64,000 nucleotides of DNA from an uncultured Christensenella sp. (GCA_910576655.1 CAJTJC010000002.1:62001-126000), one strand, 5' to 3'. Positions 1 to 7,715 are shown, counted from the stretch's first letter. Translations and numbers: made by a program. The notes: generated by a model not told the origin, from the letters alone.

Positions 1-1
1 G

Positions 2-76
2 GCGGTCATACACGCGGTCGGTTTCGTCCTCATACTCGGCTTTGCCGTATTAGTTGATATACTTCAATTCATATAA
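2..76 (+). CDS. rseP: C-terminal end of site-2 protease RseP (partial)
   Basis: Only the last 24 codons lie in the window, in the frame that ends with TAA at 74-76. The peptide runs from AVIHAVGFVLILGF to VDILQFI: a hydrophobic segment followed by a short D-I-x-x-F tail. This is how RseP/RasP M50 membrane metalloproteases end (last transmembrane helix, then a short tail). Family: intramembrane cleavage of anti-sigma factors and signal peptides. The catalytic HExxH would lie upstream of the window. A strong terminator follows at once. The assignment rests on a short tail, so it is tentative. Confidence 0.5.
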   Translation, partial: AVIHAVGFVLILGFAVLVDILQFI

Positions 77-81
77 AAATC

Positions 82-110
82 ACGCCGTGCGGCTTGAAGC
101 CGCACGGCGT
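82..110. terminator. Bidirectional intrinsic terminator, copy 1 of a duplicated 29-bp hairpin
   Basis: Perfect inverted repeat: left arm ACGCCGTGCGGCTT at 82-95, right arm AAGCCGCACGGCGT at 97-110. T-rich sequence follows on both strands, so it can end both the rseP transcript (+) and the lipoprotein transcript (-). The same 29 bases recur at 993-1021. Confidence 0.85.
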
Positions 111-123
111 TTTTATTTATTCC

Positions 124-723
124 TCAACGGGGGTCGTATAAATATAAGGCGTGAATATAATGCAGTTTTGTCTGATAAGCGCCTTCACCGTTTACTTGAA
201 TTTCCTCCTCGACATAAGTTCCGTATAGTTTAGTTCCGCTTTTAATATTTTCTAAGTCTATATAATTTCCCGCTATGTCTATTGCCCAAAATGCTCTATG
301 GGTAGTATGGTTAACGCTTACTCCAGTTTCCGTGCTATAAACGTCTATCTTCCCTGAACCTGGAACAACGTCCGAATACAATTCAAGCGCCAACACCTTC
401 GACTTTTTAACCAAAATATGGTCCACGGTTTGATAATCGTTATCGGTATAAAATATTTCAAGACGGTCGCCACCGTAAAGATTTTTTATTTTTCTTTCAT
501 TGTCTTTGTTATACAGTTGTATGCCGACTATATCAAAGCTTTCCGTATCGTTACTTATCGATAATCGCGCTTTCTTATTGTCAGTATCGCTATAATCGAT
601 ACTGACAATCGCTGTCTTAAACGGTAATTCGTTGTCAAATTTACCGCCTTTACATCCCCCGAAAGAAAACATTACACTAAGTAACGCCACTGAAACAAAC
701 AAAGCTGAAACTAATTTTTTCAT
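124..723 (-). CDS. Small secreted lipoprotein of unknown function
   Basis: 199 aa. Residues 1-24 form a lipoprotein signal peptide (MKK, hydrophobic core, then SFGGC with Cys24 as the lipidation site), so the product should be anchored outside the membrane. The mature part is rich in beta-strand-like segments and charged residues and shows no motif I recognise. The ATG at 721-723 has GGAG 8 bases upstream. It is more AT-rich than the housekeeping genes and sits alone between two identical terminator hairpins, which suggests an inserted accessory cassette. Two short overlapping reading frames lie just upstream on the same strand, the nearer one ending in TAATG at this start codon. Confidence 0.7.
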   Translation of the reverse strand: MKKLVSALFVSVALLSVMFSFGGCKGGKFDNELPFKTAIVSIDYSDTDNKKARLSISNDTESFDIVGIQLYNKDNERKIKNLYGGDRLEIFYTDNDYQTVDHILVKKSKVLALELYSDVVPGSGKIDVYSTETGVSVNHTTHRAFWAIDIAGNYIDLENIKSGTKLYGTYVEEEIQVNGEGAYQTKLHYIHALYLYDPR

Positions 724-896
724 TATCTATTCTCCAAATAAATACTTAAATCACCTATACAAAGCCTACCTTTATTTCTATCTCCAATTTTACACTTCAG
801 GGAATAATATGTCGGTGCTGAGTTTAACATCGTTTAGCAAATCTAAAACAGATACAAAATTCCCTGACGTATCCTTACCGTTATAATTTTTTTCAT
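723..896 (-). pseudogene. Short frameshifted reading frames upstream of the lipoprotein
   Basis: On the minus strand AAGGGGG is followed by an ATG at 896-894 and a run of seven A. As written, the frame closes after 17 codons (MKKIITVRIRQG...). One more A in the run would give a clean 35-aa frame (MKKNYNGKDTSG ... ILFPEV) ending at 790. A second 35-codon frame, from the ATG at 830 (MLNSAPTYYSLK ... IYLENR), ends in TAATG at the lipoprotein start. Either this is a decayed gene with one or two indels, a homopolymer sequencing error, or two tiny coupled peptides. No homologue recognised. Confidence 0.35.
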
Positions 897-992
897 AAAA
901 GTTCCCCCTTAAATTAATTATACAGCATACGTTTTGTTAATTCAATATGCAATTAAAAATTTTTTTATATAACTAAAAATTAATTAAAAAAT

Positions 993-1021
993 ACGCCGTG
1001 CGGCTTGAAGCCGCACGGCGT
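993..1021. terminator. Terminator of the ThiT gene, copy 2 of the 29-bp hairpin
   Basis: Identical over 29 bases to 82-110. On the minus strand the stem is followed by ATTTTTTAATTAATTTTT, giving a good intrinsic terminator for the transporter gene that ends at 1035. Confidence 0.8.
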
Positions 1022-1034
1022 GTATTTTATTGAT

Positions 1035-2219
1035 TTAGTTTTCTTCGGTCGGCGTTTTCTTCTGATTGGCGTAAACGGATAGGCGTTTTACCAGATTTTT
1101 CGAGGAAAGCACTGCTACGCCGACGGCGATTACTATTGCTATATCCACGAATACGTAGCTGTTGTACGCGGTGCTGTATGCCCAGAGGTTTTGCCCGCCT
1201 GCGTCCGCGCCGAACGCGAACACTCCCGAAAAGACGTGCGCGGCAAATCTCAGCGTTCCCGCAACAACCGCGCCGAGTGCGAATTTTACCTGCGGCAGTT
1301 TTTCAAGCTTGGCTATCTTGTTGAACGCGCCCGCAAGTCCCGCCGCCGCAAACGCGACGGGGTAGTCCAAAAGAAATTGCGCGGGGTGGATAAGATAGGG
1401 GTTCTGCATGGCTTGCAGCGCGCCGTAGATACTTCCTACGAACACGCCCTTTTTGGGTCCGTAGACAAATGCGAACAGCATTACGGGCAGCAGCGACGCA
1501 AGCGTTACCGAGCCGCCCTGCGGCATAGAAAACATCTTTATGTACGACAGCGCGAACGACAGCGCTATACATATTCCCGCAAGCGCGATACAGCGGCTGT
1601 CGAAGCGGGTTTTGTTTTTAAGGTCGGAAACTACCGCAGCGCCGACAATAAGGACAATCAGTCCGCCCGCGGTCAGATAAAGCGCAAGCTGGTCAATCTT
1701 CTCGCCGTACCAGCCGTCGCCCGAAACCGTCTGCGTAAAGTAGACTATCAGGCACGCCACCGTTGCGATAAACGCCGCTCCGATACATGAAAGCGAGGTT
1801 ATCAGCGTAATTTTATACGCCTTGGGTGAAAAGAAGCGGGAAAGGTACGCAGCGGTTATTCCCACTACGATTGTTCCGCCGAGTACGAGCGGAGGGGCTA
1901 ATTCCAGAAGTCCGTTCTCTCTCTGCGCGTAGCCCTTTTCGGCTATCTTTGCAAAGCCGATTGAAACCATCGTCAGTATTACCGTAACCGCAAAGGTAAT
2001 TGCGCAGGTTGCGGCTACCTTAAAAAACGAGGGGAAAGCTTCGGGCTTTTTTAATCTTACGAAAATTCCCACGGCTATAAGCACGGCGGCAAGCGCAATA
2101 GCGGCGTACAGGAATACCGACGAAAGCAAATCCGCTGCGTATTCCGTCCACACGTCCTCGTAGAGGTAGCCCTCGTCGGTTTCCGTCAGATACGACGATA
2201 AAAGTGAAAAGTGAAACAA
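1035..2219 (-). CDS. thiT: ECF thiamine transporter S-component (ThiT-like) with an extra N-terminal membrane domain
   Basis: About 394 aa. The C-terminal ~190 residues carry the ThiT pattern: GGSVTLASLLPVMLFAF, YGPKKGVFVG, and HPAQFLLDYPVAFAAAGLAG. Family role: binds thiamine and feeds the EcfA/A'/T motor. The first ~200 residues add five or six hydrophobic helices not present in ordinary ThiT (about 190 aa). Start: the longer frame begins with GTG at 2255, but that codon lies inside the riboswitch terminator hairpin. The TTG at 2219 has GGAGG 4 bases upstream and is preferred. The upstream TPP riboswitch independently supports the thiamine assignment. Confidence 0.85.
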   Translation of the reverse strand: MFHFSLLSSYLTETDEGYLYEDVWTEYAADLLSSVFLYAAIALAAVLIAVGIFVRLKKPEAFPSFFKVAATCAITFAVTVILTMVSIGFAKIAEKGYAQRENGLLELAPPLVLGGTIVVGITAAYLSRFFSPKAYKITLITSLSCIGAAFIATVACLIVYFTQTVSGDGWYGEKIDQLALYLTAGGLIVLIVGAAVVSDLKNKTRFDSRCIALAGICIALSFALSYIKMFSMPQGGSVTLASLLPVMLFAFVYGPKKGVFVGSIYGALQAMQNPYLIHPAQFLLDYPVAFAAAGLAGAFNKIAKLEKLPQVKFALGAVVAGTLRFAAHVFSGVFAFGADAGGQNLWAYSTAYNSYVFVDIAIVIAVGVAVLSSKNLVKRLSVYANQKKTPTEEN

Positions 2220-2239
2220 AATGCCTCCTTCTACCGCCG

Positions 2240-2274
2240 AAAAAATAAAAGACACTCCTATAAAAAGGAATGCC
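2240..2274 (-). terminator. Riboswitch-controlled intrinsic terminator upstream of thiT
   Basis: Minus strand: GGCATTCC (2274-2267), an 8-base loop, GGAGTGTC (2258-2251), pairing over 8 bp with two G-U pairs, then TTTTATTTTTT. It lies just 3' of the TPP aptamer and is the likely expression platform: ligand binding should favour termination. Confidence 0.65.
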
Positions 2275-2276
2275 GA

Positions 2277-2516
2277 AAAAATCTCTTTGCCTATCGCTCA
2301 ACAATTACGTTGCCGATTCAAAGGGTATAATCTCAGCTCAACCGTTCCGTTTTAACTTACTCACCGCATATATACTTCGCATTACGGCGTCAAGTTTGCG
2401 TTTTGTTTTGGTCGTGTACTTCGGTGTACACTTCCTGCAACAAATCCGCGCTTTCCTTGTACTGCTTGCATCTCTGTGGTGGAGGTTAACGGCAAAATAG
2501 GTTTTGCACCCCCGAC
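2277..2516 (-). promoter_or_regulatory. TPP riboswitch (THI element) with an expanded P3 arm
   Basis: The minus strand shows the conserved TPP aptamer parts in order: GGGGGTGC (2513-2506), CTGAGA (2336-2331), ACCCTTTGAATC (about 2326-2315), then the P4/P5 hairpin CAAC-GTAATT-GTTG followed by AGCGATAGG (about 2309-2290). GGGT pairs with ACCC as P2. Between GGTGC and CTGAGA lie ~170 nt instead of the usual short P3; a base stem CCGTTAAC / GTTAAAACGG brackets the insertion. Known family: senses thiamine pyrophosphate. Controls the thiT gene below it. Confidence 0.88.
2360..2480 (+). repeat. Copy A of a ~110-bp structured intergenic repeat, inside the riboswitch P3 arm
   Basis: Shares ordered blocks with the two copies at 10221-10444: CCGCATATATACTTCGCATTAC, GGTCGTGTACTTC, and CTTGTACTGCTTGCATCT (short mismatches allowed). 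It holds a perfect 6-bp hairpin, GTGTAC (2414-2419) / GTACAC (2426-2431), with a 6-base loop. The same hairpin position is paired in the other copies with different bases. Confidence 0.7.
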
Positions 2517-2538
2517 GGTATTAAATTTTATTGAATAT

Positions 2539-2567
2539 ATTATAATATACGATGCGCACGCTGTCAA
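2539..2567 (-). promoter_or_regulatory. Consensus sigma-A promoter for the TPP riboswitch/thiT transcript
   Basis: Minus strand TTGACA (2567-2562), 17-bp spacer, TATAAT (2544-2539). Start expected near 2532, about 16 nt before the aptamer. Confidence 0.85.
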
Positions 2568-2587
2568 TAAATTACTTAAACAAATAG

Positions 2588-2616
2588 TTGATTTTTAAAG
2601 TTCCAAGTGTTAAAAT
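2588..2616 (+). promoter_or_regulatory. Likely promoter of the BspA-like lipoprotein gene
   Basis: TTGATT (2588-2593), 17-bp spacer, TAAAAT (2611-2616); 36 bases from the -10 to the ATG, leaving room for the GGAGG at 2640. Divergent from the thiT promoter. Confidence 0.5.
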
Positions 2617-2652
2617 TTAGTTGTGAAAAATTTCATTTCCGGAGGGTGATAA

Positions 2653-5600
2653 ATGAGAAATAAATTGTTATTGGTATGCGCCGTGCTTGGCACTGCCGGT
2701 GCGGCGGTGGGTTTAACCGCTTGCTTCGGCGGGGAGACCGGGGGAGGGCATACTCACGTTTATAACAGAGATATAGCCGAAGAAAATTATCTGGCAGCAC
2801 CGGCGAGCTGTACCGACAGAGCGCAGTATTACTATTCCTGCGAGTGCGGCGAAGCCGGCACGGATGTTTTCGAATACGGCGATTACGGCGCTCATTCTTA
2901 CGGGGCTTATACTGCCGATAATAACGCAACCTGTGTGGATAACGGCACGGAAACCGCAGTTTGTTCCGTTTGTAACGACAGGGACGTGCGCGTGATACCG
3001 AATACGGCAACGGGCGTACATAACTTTGTAAACTATATCTATAATGATGACGCGACATGCGTAAAAAACGGCACGAAAACCGGAAGCTGTCAGCATTGCG
3101 ACGCAACCGATACGGTTGAGGCGGAGAATACCGCAACGGGTATACATACTTTCGGCGAGTGGGTTGCGGACGGCAACGCAACCTGTATTGAAAACGGTAC
3201 GGAAACCGCTAAATGTCAGCATTGCGAAGCGACCGATACCCGTGAAAAAGCGGACGGCAGACTGTTCCATAAATATGAAAACGGTCAGTGTACGGTATGC
3301 GGTTCAAGGCGCACCGAAGGGCTGGAATATACGTATCATACACGCGGCTATTATGTCGTAACGGGTATAGGCACTGCAAAGGACGAGGATATTTTTATCC
3401 CCGACGAGTACAATAACAAGCCCGTCAAAAGCATAAAAGGCAATGCGTTTGCAGGCTGCAAGTTCATTAAGTCCGTTACCGTAAGCGACGGGATAACGGA
3501 AATCGGCAACGGCGCGTTCTATAACTGCCCTTTGCTTGGCAGTCTGACGCTCGGCAAAGGATTTACCGATAACGGCGGCTATATCGTCAACAGCCGTACA
3601 AAGTTAAAAGAAATCAGATATAACGGCGATTTGCAGGGTTGGTGCGCAATACGGGGCACCGGCTTTGACGTGCAGAATTGTAAGCTTTATATCGGCGGAG
3701 AGCGTGTGATGGGCGACGTGGTTGTTCCCGACGGCGTGAAAAGCGTCGTTGATTATGCGTTTGCGTACGAGGGAATTACAAGCCTGACAATTCCTCAAAG
3801 CGTTACAAAAATAGGACTCGGCATTGTTTCGGGGACTGACGACGTGGCAGTGTATTACGGCGGCACACTGAGTCAATGGTGTGAATTGGATAATTCCGGA
3901 GTGGTAAAGAACGGCTTCTATTCGCTGTATATCGGCGGAGAGATGGTAAAGGGCGACGTGGTTGTTCCCGAAGGAGTTACAAAGATAGGCAGCCACGCTT
4001 TCAGCTATATTGACGGAATTGTCAGTGTTGCGCTCCCTCAAAGTCTGAAAACAATAGGGCGCGCGGCTTTTAGCAGCTGTTATGCGCTTGAAAGAATAAC
4101 TATCCCCGACGGTGTGACGGTCATCGAAGAAAGTGCGTTTAAAAGTTGCAGCTCGCTTACAAGCATAACCATTCCCGACAGTGTGACGAGTATCGAATAC
4201 GGCGCTTTTGAGTATTGCAGCTCGCTTACAAGCATAACTATTTCCAACAGTGTGACAAGTATCGGTAGCAGCGCGTTTGCAAACTGCAGCTCGCTTACAA
4301 GCATAACCCTCCCCGACGGCATAACGGTTATCGGAGAATATTTGTTTAACGGATGTAGTTCGCTTACTGACTTTATTATTCCCGAAAGCGTAACTAAAAT
4401 AAGTCAATATGCGTTTGCAAGCTGCAGCTCGCTTACAAGTATAACCATTCCCGACAGTGTGACGATTATCGGAAACGACGCTTTTAAGTATTGTCGCGCG
4501 CTTACTGTATATTGTGACGCCGCAAGCAAGCCCGAAAGCTGGGGCGCAAATTGGAACGGCGGATGCATTGTGGTATGGAACGGCACGCAAAACGACGAGG
4601 ACGAAAACGGTTGTAAATATACGGCGGTTGACGGTGTTAAATTCGAGCTTAAAGACGGCGCGGCTACCGTGATAAGCTGTGCAGACAATGCAACGCAAGT
4701 GGTTATTCCTTCGGTAGTGACCTATAAAGACGCGGAATATCCCGTTACGGGCATTAAAGCCAAAGCGTTCAACGGTTGCGACAGGCTTGTAAGTTTGCTT
4801 ATTCCCGAAAGCGTAACCAACGTCGGTGAAAAAATTTTAAATAACAACGAGTTAACGGTGTATTGCGAAGCGGCAAGCAAGCCCGAAGGCTGGCACGATA
4901 AGTGGGACTACCTTATCGGCGAAGGCTTCCCCGTAGTCTGGAACTGCAAACAAAACGACAAGGATGACAATGGTCTTGCGTATACGGTGGTCGACGGAAT
5001 AAGGTATTCGCTGGCGTCAGGCGTTGCCGAGGTTTTGGAGCAGAATGATTACGTTGGCGGAAATATTATAATTCCGGCAAAGATAACCTATAAAGGTGAG
5101 GAATACGTTGTTTCTGAAATTTCAAGCATGGCGTTCAACGGTTGCGACAGTCTTAAAAGTATAACAATTCCCGAAAGCGTGACCGAAATCGACGCAGGCG
5201 CATTCGGCGATTGCAGCAAACTTGAAAATATTTTCGTAAACGAAAACAACACGGCATATAAAAGTGTAGACGGAATCTTATACAGTAAAGACGGAAAGAC
5301 GTTAGTAAGATTCCCTATAAACAAAAAAATAATCTCGTTTACGGTTCCCGACGGAGTGACGACTATCGACATAAGTGCGTTTAACCGCAGCATTTGGCTT
5401 AAAACCGTAACTCTTCCCGAAACCGTGACGGCTATCAACGATTATGCGTTCTACATGTGCCGTGCGCTTAAAAAAGTAAATATCCCCGACGGAGTGAAGA
5501 GCATAAGCGACAACGCGTTCGGTTCTTGCAGTGCGCTTGAAAGTATAACTATCCCCGTAAGCGTGACAAGTATCGGTTTTCATGCGTTCATGAACAGCTC

Positions 5601-5730
5601 TGCACTCACTTCGATTAATTTCGAGGGAACAAAGGCGCAGTGGACGGCAATAAGCAAAGGCGAAAGCTGGGATAAAGATACCGGTGAATATACGATTCAC
5701 TGTACCGACGGCGATATTGCGAAAAGTTAA
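2653..5730 (+). CDS. BspA-like leucine-rich-repeat surface lipoprotein
   Basis: 1025 aa. Signal peptide with lipobox LTAC (Cys24), so it is lipid-anchored outside the cell. Residues ~35-215 hold about four Cys-rich units of the form NATCxxNGTxTxxCxxC. Residue ~225 onward is built of LRR_5 (BspA/TpLRR) repeats of ~23 aa (SLTSITIPDSVTSIxxxAFxxCS), interrupted by spacer modules containing WNGTQNDEDENG-like segments. Family role: adhesion to host or microbial surfaces; no enzyme motif is visible. RBS GGAGG, then ATG 2653. Nucleotide-level identity between neighbouring 69-bp repeats (4140-4500) makes copy-number change likely. A terminator follows directly. The exact ligand cannot be inferred. Confidence 0.85.
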   Translation: MRNKLLLVCAVLGTAGAAVGLTACFGGETGGGHTHVYNRDIAEENYLAAPASCTDRAQYYYSCECGEAGTDVFEYGDYGAHSYGAYTADNNATCVDNGTETAVCSVCNDRDVRVIPNTATGVHNFVNYIYNDDATCVKNGTKTGSCQHCDATDTVEAENTATGIHTFGEWVADGNATCIENGTETAKCQHCEATDTREKADGRLFHKYENGQCTVCGSRRTEGLEYTYHTRGYYVVTGIGTAKDEDIFIPDEYNNKPVKSIKGNAFAGCKFIKSVTVSDGITEIGNGAFYNCPLLGSLTLGKGFTDNGGYIVNSRTKLKEIRYNGDLQGWCAIRGTGFDVQNCKLYIGGERVMGDVVVPDGVKSVVDYAFAYEGITSLTIPQSVTKIGLGIVSGTDDVAVYYGGTLSQWCELDNSGVVKNGFYSLYIGGEMVKGDVVVPEGVTKIGSHAFSYIDGIVSVALPQSLKTIGRAAFSSCYALERITIPDGVTVIEESAFKSCSSLTSITIPDSVTSIEYGAFEYCSSLTSITISNSVTSIGSSAFANCSSLTSITLPDGITVIGEYLFNGCSSLTDFIIPESVTKISQYAFASCSSLTSITIPDSVTIIGNDAFKYCRALTVYCDAASKPESWGANWNGGCIVVWNGTQNDEDENGCKYTAVDGVKFELKDGAATVISCADNATQVVIPSVVTYKDAEYPVTGIKAKAFNGCDRLVSLLIPESVTNVGEKILNNNELTVYCEAASKPEGWHDKWDYLIGEGFPVVWNCKQNDKDDNGLAYTVVDGIRYSLASGVAEVLEQNDYVGGNIIIPAKITYKGEEYVVSEISSMAFNGCDSLKSITIPESVTEIDAGAFGDCSKLENIFVNENNTAYKSVDGILYSKDGKTLVRFPINKKIISFTVPDGVTTIDISAFNRSIWLKTVTLPETVTAINDYAFYMCRALKKVNIPDGVKSISDNAFGSCSALESITIPVSVTSIGFHAFMNSSALTSINFEGTKAQWTAISKGESWDKDTGEYTIHCTDGDIAKS

Positions 5731-5743
5731 ATTGCGGAATAGT

Positions 5744-5769
5744 AAAAAGACGGCTTTTGCCGTCTTTTT
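5744..5769 (+). terminator. Intrinsic terminator of the BspA-like gene
   Basis: AAAAAGACGGC, loop TTTT, GCCGTCTTTTTT, beginning 14 bases after the stop codon. A second GC hairpin (CCCTCCG ... CGGAGGG, about 5795-5817) follows. Confidence 0.85.
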
Positions 5770-5886
5770 TCTTTGCATACACAAATGAAATACCCCTCCG
5801 CGCAACCGCACGGAGGGAATTTATTTACAAATTATTAAGTTTTACGAAATCATGTCCGTTATCGGCGCACAAATGCGTAACTGGTT

Positions 5887-6186
5887 AAAAACCTTGCAGC
5901 TTTCTTTTGCGCAACTTAAAAGCTGCTTAAACTATACCGTTTTCGGGGTCAGATTTCAACCTCTGAAAAGTACATCGGAGTTTACCTTCCTTTTCCTTCT
6001 ATTACGTGAGCAAAGTAAATCATTTTACTTACCTCCTGCAATATGCTATCCGTAGTATTTCCTATTGCGGCTTAACGCCGCCAAAAATGCCTTGACCCGC
6101 TTTCGCGGCTACTTATATTTCATAATAGCTTACTCCCCTTATTAATGTCGGTACCTAACATTTTCTGTAAGTTATTTTCCTTTTGT
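5887..6186 (-). ncRNA. Candidate structured small RNA with SD-led mini-ORFs
   Basis: A self-contained minus-strand transcription unit with no normal gene. It starts after a good sigma-A promoter (6193-6220) and ends at a stem GCAGCTTT / AAAGCTGC (5926-5896) followed by AAGGTTTTT. Inside are a GNRA-type hairpin CCGC-GAAA-GCGG (6108-6097), a hairpin GCGGC-GTTAA-GCCGC (6081-6067), and two tiny ORFs with good Shine-Dalgarno sites: MKYK (6123-6109, GGGGAG) and MIYFAHVIEGKGR (6023-5982, GGAGG). In frame after the second stop is MYFSEVEI (5975-5949). I do not recognise it as 6S, SRP, RNase P or tmRNA. It may be a regulatory RNA or a short-peptide gene. Confidence 0.5.
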
Positions 6187-6192
6187 ACCTTA

Positions 6193-6220
6193 ATTATAGC
6201 ACGGTTTTTCCGTTTGTCAA
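6193..6220 (-). promoter_or_regulatory. Sigma-A promoter of the candidate small RNA
   Basis: Minus strand TTGACA (6220-6215), 16-bp spacer, TATAAT (6198-6193); start expected near 6186. Confidence 0.75.
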
Positions 6221-6311
6221 TAGGGTTTTTAAAAAAATTTGAAATTACTTAACTTTTTTATTTTATTGGTATATAATGCATTAGTTATAAAAATTTTACG
6301 GGAGATAATTT

Positions 6312-7715
6312 ATGGTCGAAGGAGTATTTCATATTGACAGCGGACTGGGGTTTGCAATTATACTTGCAATAATACTTTTATTTACAAAAGTATTGGGTCT
6401 TGTTTTCAGGAGGATAGGACTTCCTCAGGTTTTGGGATACATAATAGCGGGCATAATAATAGGCCCCGCTATATTCGGCGAGCTTTGCGGATTTTCGCTT
6501 ATCGGACTCAACAAGGCGAACGGCACCGCAAGCTATAAGGCGCTGTTTCTGCTTAACGGTACGGGAGAGGACGGCGTGTTCTCGATGGGTACGGACGGAC
6601 TTGCTATATTCTCGAAAATCGGCGTTCTGTTGTTAATGTTCTCTACCGGGCTTGAAACCAACTTGCAAGAGCTTAAAAAGACGGGGCTTGCCGCAACGCT
6701 TATCGCGTGCGCGGGAGTAGCAGTGCCCATGGTGCTCGGCGTGCTTATTTCTTTGCCGTTTGCAAATCTCGGACTGGGTACCGAGAATATTTACAACTGT
6801 ATTTTTATCGGCGCAATTCTTACGGCTACGTCGGTTGCCATAACGGTTTCGGTTTTAAAAGAGCTTGGCAAAATAAGCTCGAAGCTCGGCACGACGATAG
6901 TGTCTGCAGCTATTATCGACGACATTATAGGCATAGTCGTGTTGTCCGTGGTTACGGGAATTGCAAAGGCGGGCGATGCGGGCGATTTAACGGGCTTCGC
7001 CTGGTTCAAGGCGCAATGGTGGGGCACGGTTATAATGATAATCGCGTTCTTCGTTGTGGCTATAGGTATCGGCTTCGGCGTTGCGTATCTCTTCAAATGG
7101 ATGGATAAAAAGTGGCCCTCGACTCACCGTATTCCCATTTTCTCGCTTGTTGCCTGCTTCTTTTATTCGTGGCTTGCCGAAGAGGTTTTCGGCGTTGCGG
7201 ACATTACCGGTGCATTTCTTGCGGGCGTCGTTCTTTCCACGTCGCACAGGGCAAGCGAATATACGGACAAGAAAATCGAAGTTAACGCCTACACAATGTT
7301 CGGGCCGGTGTTCTTTGCTAATATAGGTATAAGCAATATTTCTTTCCTCGGTCTTAACGGAATGATTTTCTTGTTTGCGTTCCTTGCGGTATTAATGGGA
7401 CTTATAGGAAAAATCGTCGGCTGCGGCGCGGTTGCAAAGGGCTTTAAATACGGTTGGCGCGAAAGCGGAATTGCAGGCGTCGGAATGATGGCGCGGGGCG
7501 AGGTTGCTCTGATAGTGACGGCCACCGCACTCGACGCGGGGCTGCCCGAGCCGTTTATGATTATGACGGTTCTTCTCATACTGGTATCGTCCGTACTCAC
7601 GCCAATACTTTTAAAGGTATTGTACTCCAAGGAAAAGCCCGACGCGGATAACGCTTCCGACGGGGGCAATCCTCACGAGGAAATTACCGAAGCGACTGTT
7701 TCGGAAAGCAATTAA
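6312..7715 (+). CDS. Cation/proton antiporter, CPA2 (KefB/NapA-like) membrane domain
   Basis: 467 aa with about 12-13 hydrophobic helices. Typical CPA2 features: GLPQVLGYIIAGIIIGPAIFGE near residue 38, FSTGLETNLQELKK near 115, a SAAIIDDIIGIVVLSVVTG helix near 197 with the paired Asp of the ion site, and GVADITGAFLAGVVLS near 294. There is no C-terminal RCK/TrkA domain; the acidic tail after ~445 is short. Family role: Na+ or K+ efflux in exchange for protons at the cytoplasmic membrane. Start ATG after CGGGAG. It lies alone between the small-RNA candidate and a bidirectional terminator. Which cation it moves is not decidable from sequence. Confidence 0.88.
   Translation: MVEGVFHIDSGLGFAIILAIILLFTKVLGLVFRRIGLPQVLGYIIAGIIIGPAIFGELCGFSLIGLNKANGTASYKALFLLNGTGEDGVFSMGTDGLAIFSKIGVLLLMFSTGLETNLQELKKTGLAATLIACAGVAVPMVLGVLISLPFANLGLGTENIYNCIFIGAILTATSVAITVSVLKELGKISSKLGTTIVSAAIIDDIIGIVVLSVVTGIAKAGDAGDLTGFAWFKAQWWGTVIMIIAFFVVAIGIGFGVAYLFKWMDKKWPSTHRIPIFSLVACFFYSWLAEEVFGVADITGAFLAGVVLSTSHRASEYTDKKIEVNAYTMFGPVFFANIGISNISFLGLNGMIFLFAFLAVLMGLIGKIVGCGAVAKGFKYGWRESGIAGVGMMARGEVALIVTATALDAGLPEPFMIMTVLLILVSSVLTPILLKVLYSKEKPDADNASDGGNPHEEITEATVSESN

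Noticed and set aside
632..886. 84-codon plus-strand ORF opposite the lipoprotein start
   Set aside because: No RBS; the protein-like composition of this stretch is on the minus strand.
1191..1790. Long plus-strand ORF opposite thiT
   Set aside because: Arg/Cys-rich shadow frame of a GC-rich membrane protein gene, no RBS.
2382..2567. Minus-strand ORF of 61 codons over the thiT leader
   Set aside because: It lies across the TPP aptamer and the inserted repeat and runs into the promoter; repeat copies elsewhere break the frame.
4140..4500. Regularly spaced 69-bp repeats as a CRISPR array
   Set aside because: The repeats are contiguous coding LRR units with no unique spacers.
5852..6055. Plus-strand ORF of 67 codons in the LRR-antiporter gap
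   Set aside because: No RBS, and the strand with promoter, SD sites and terminator is the minus strand.
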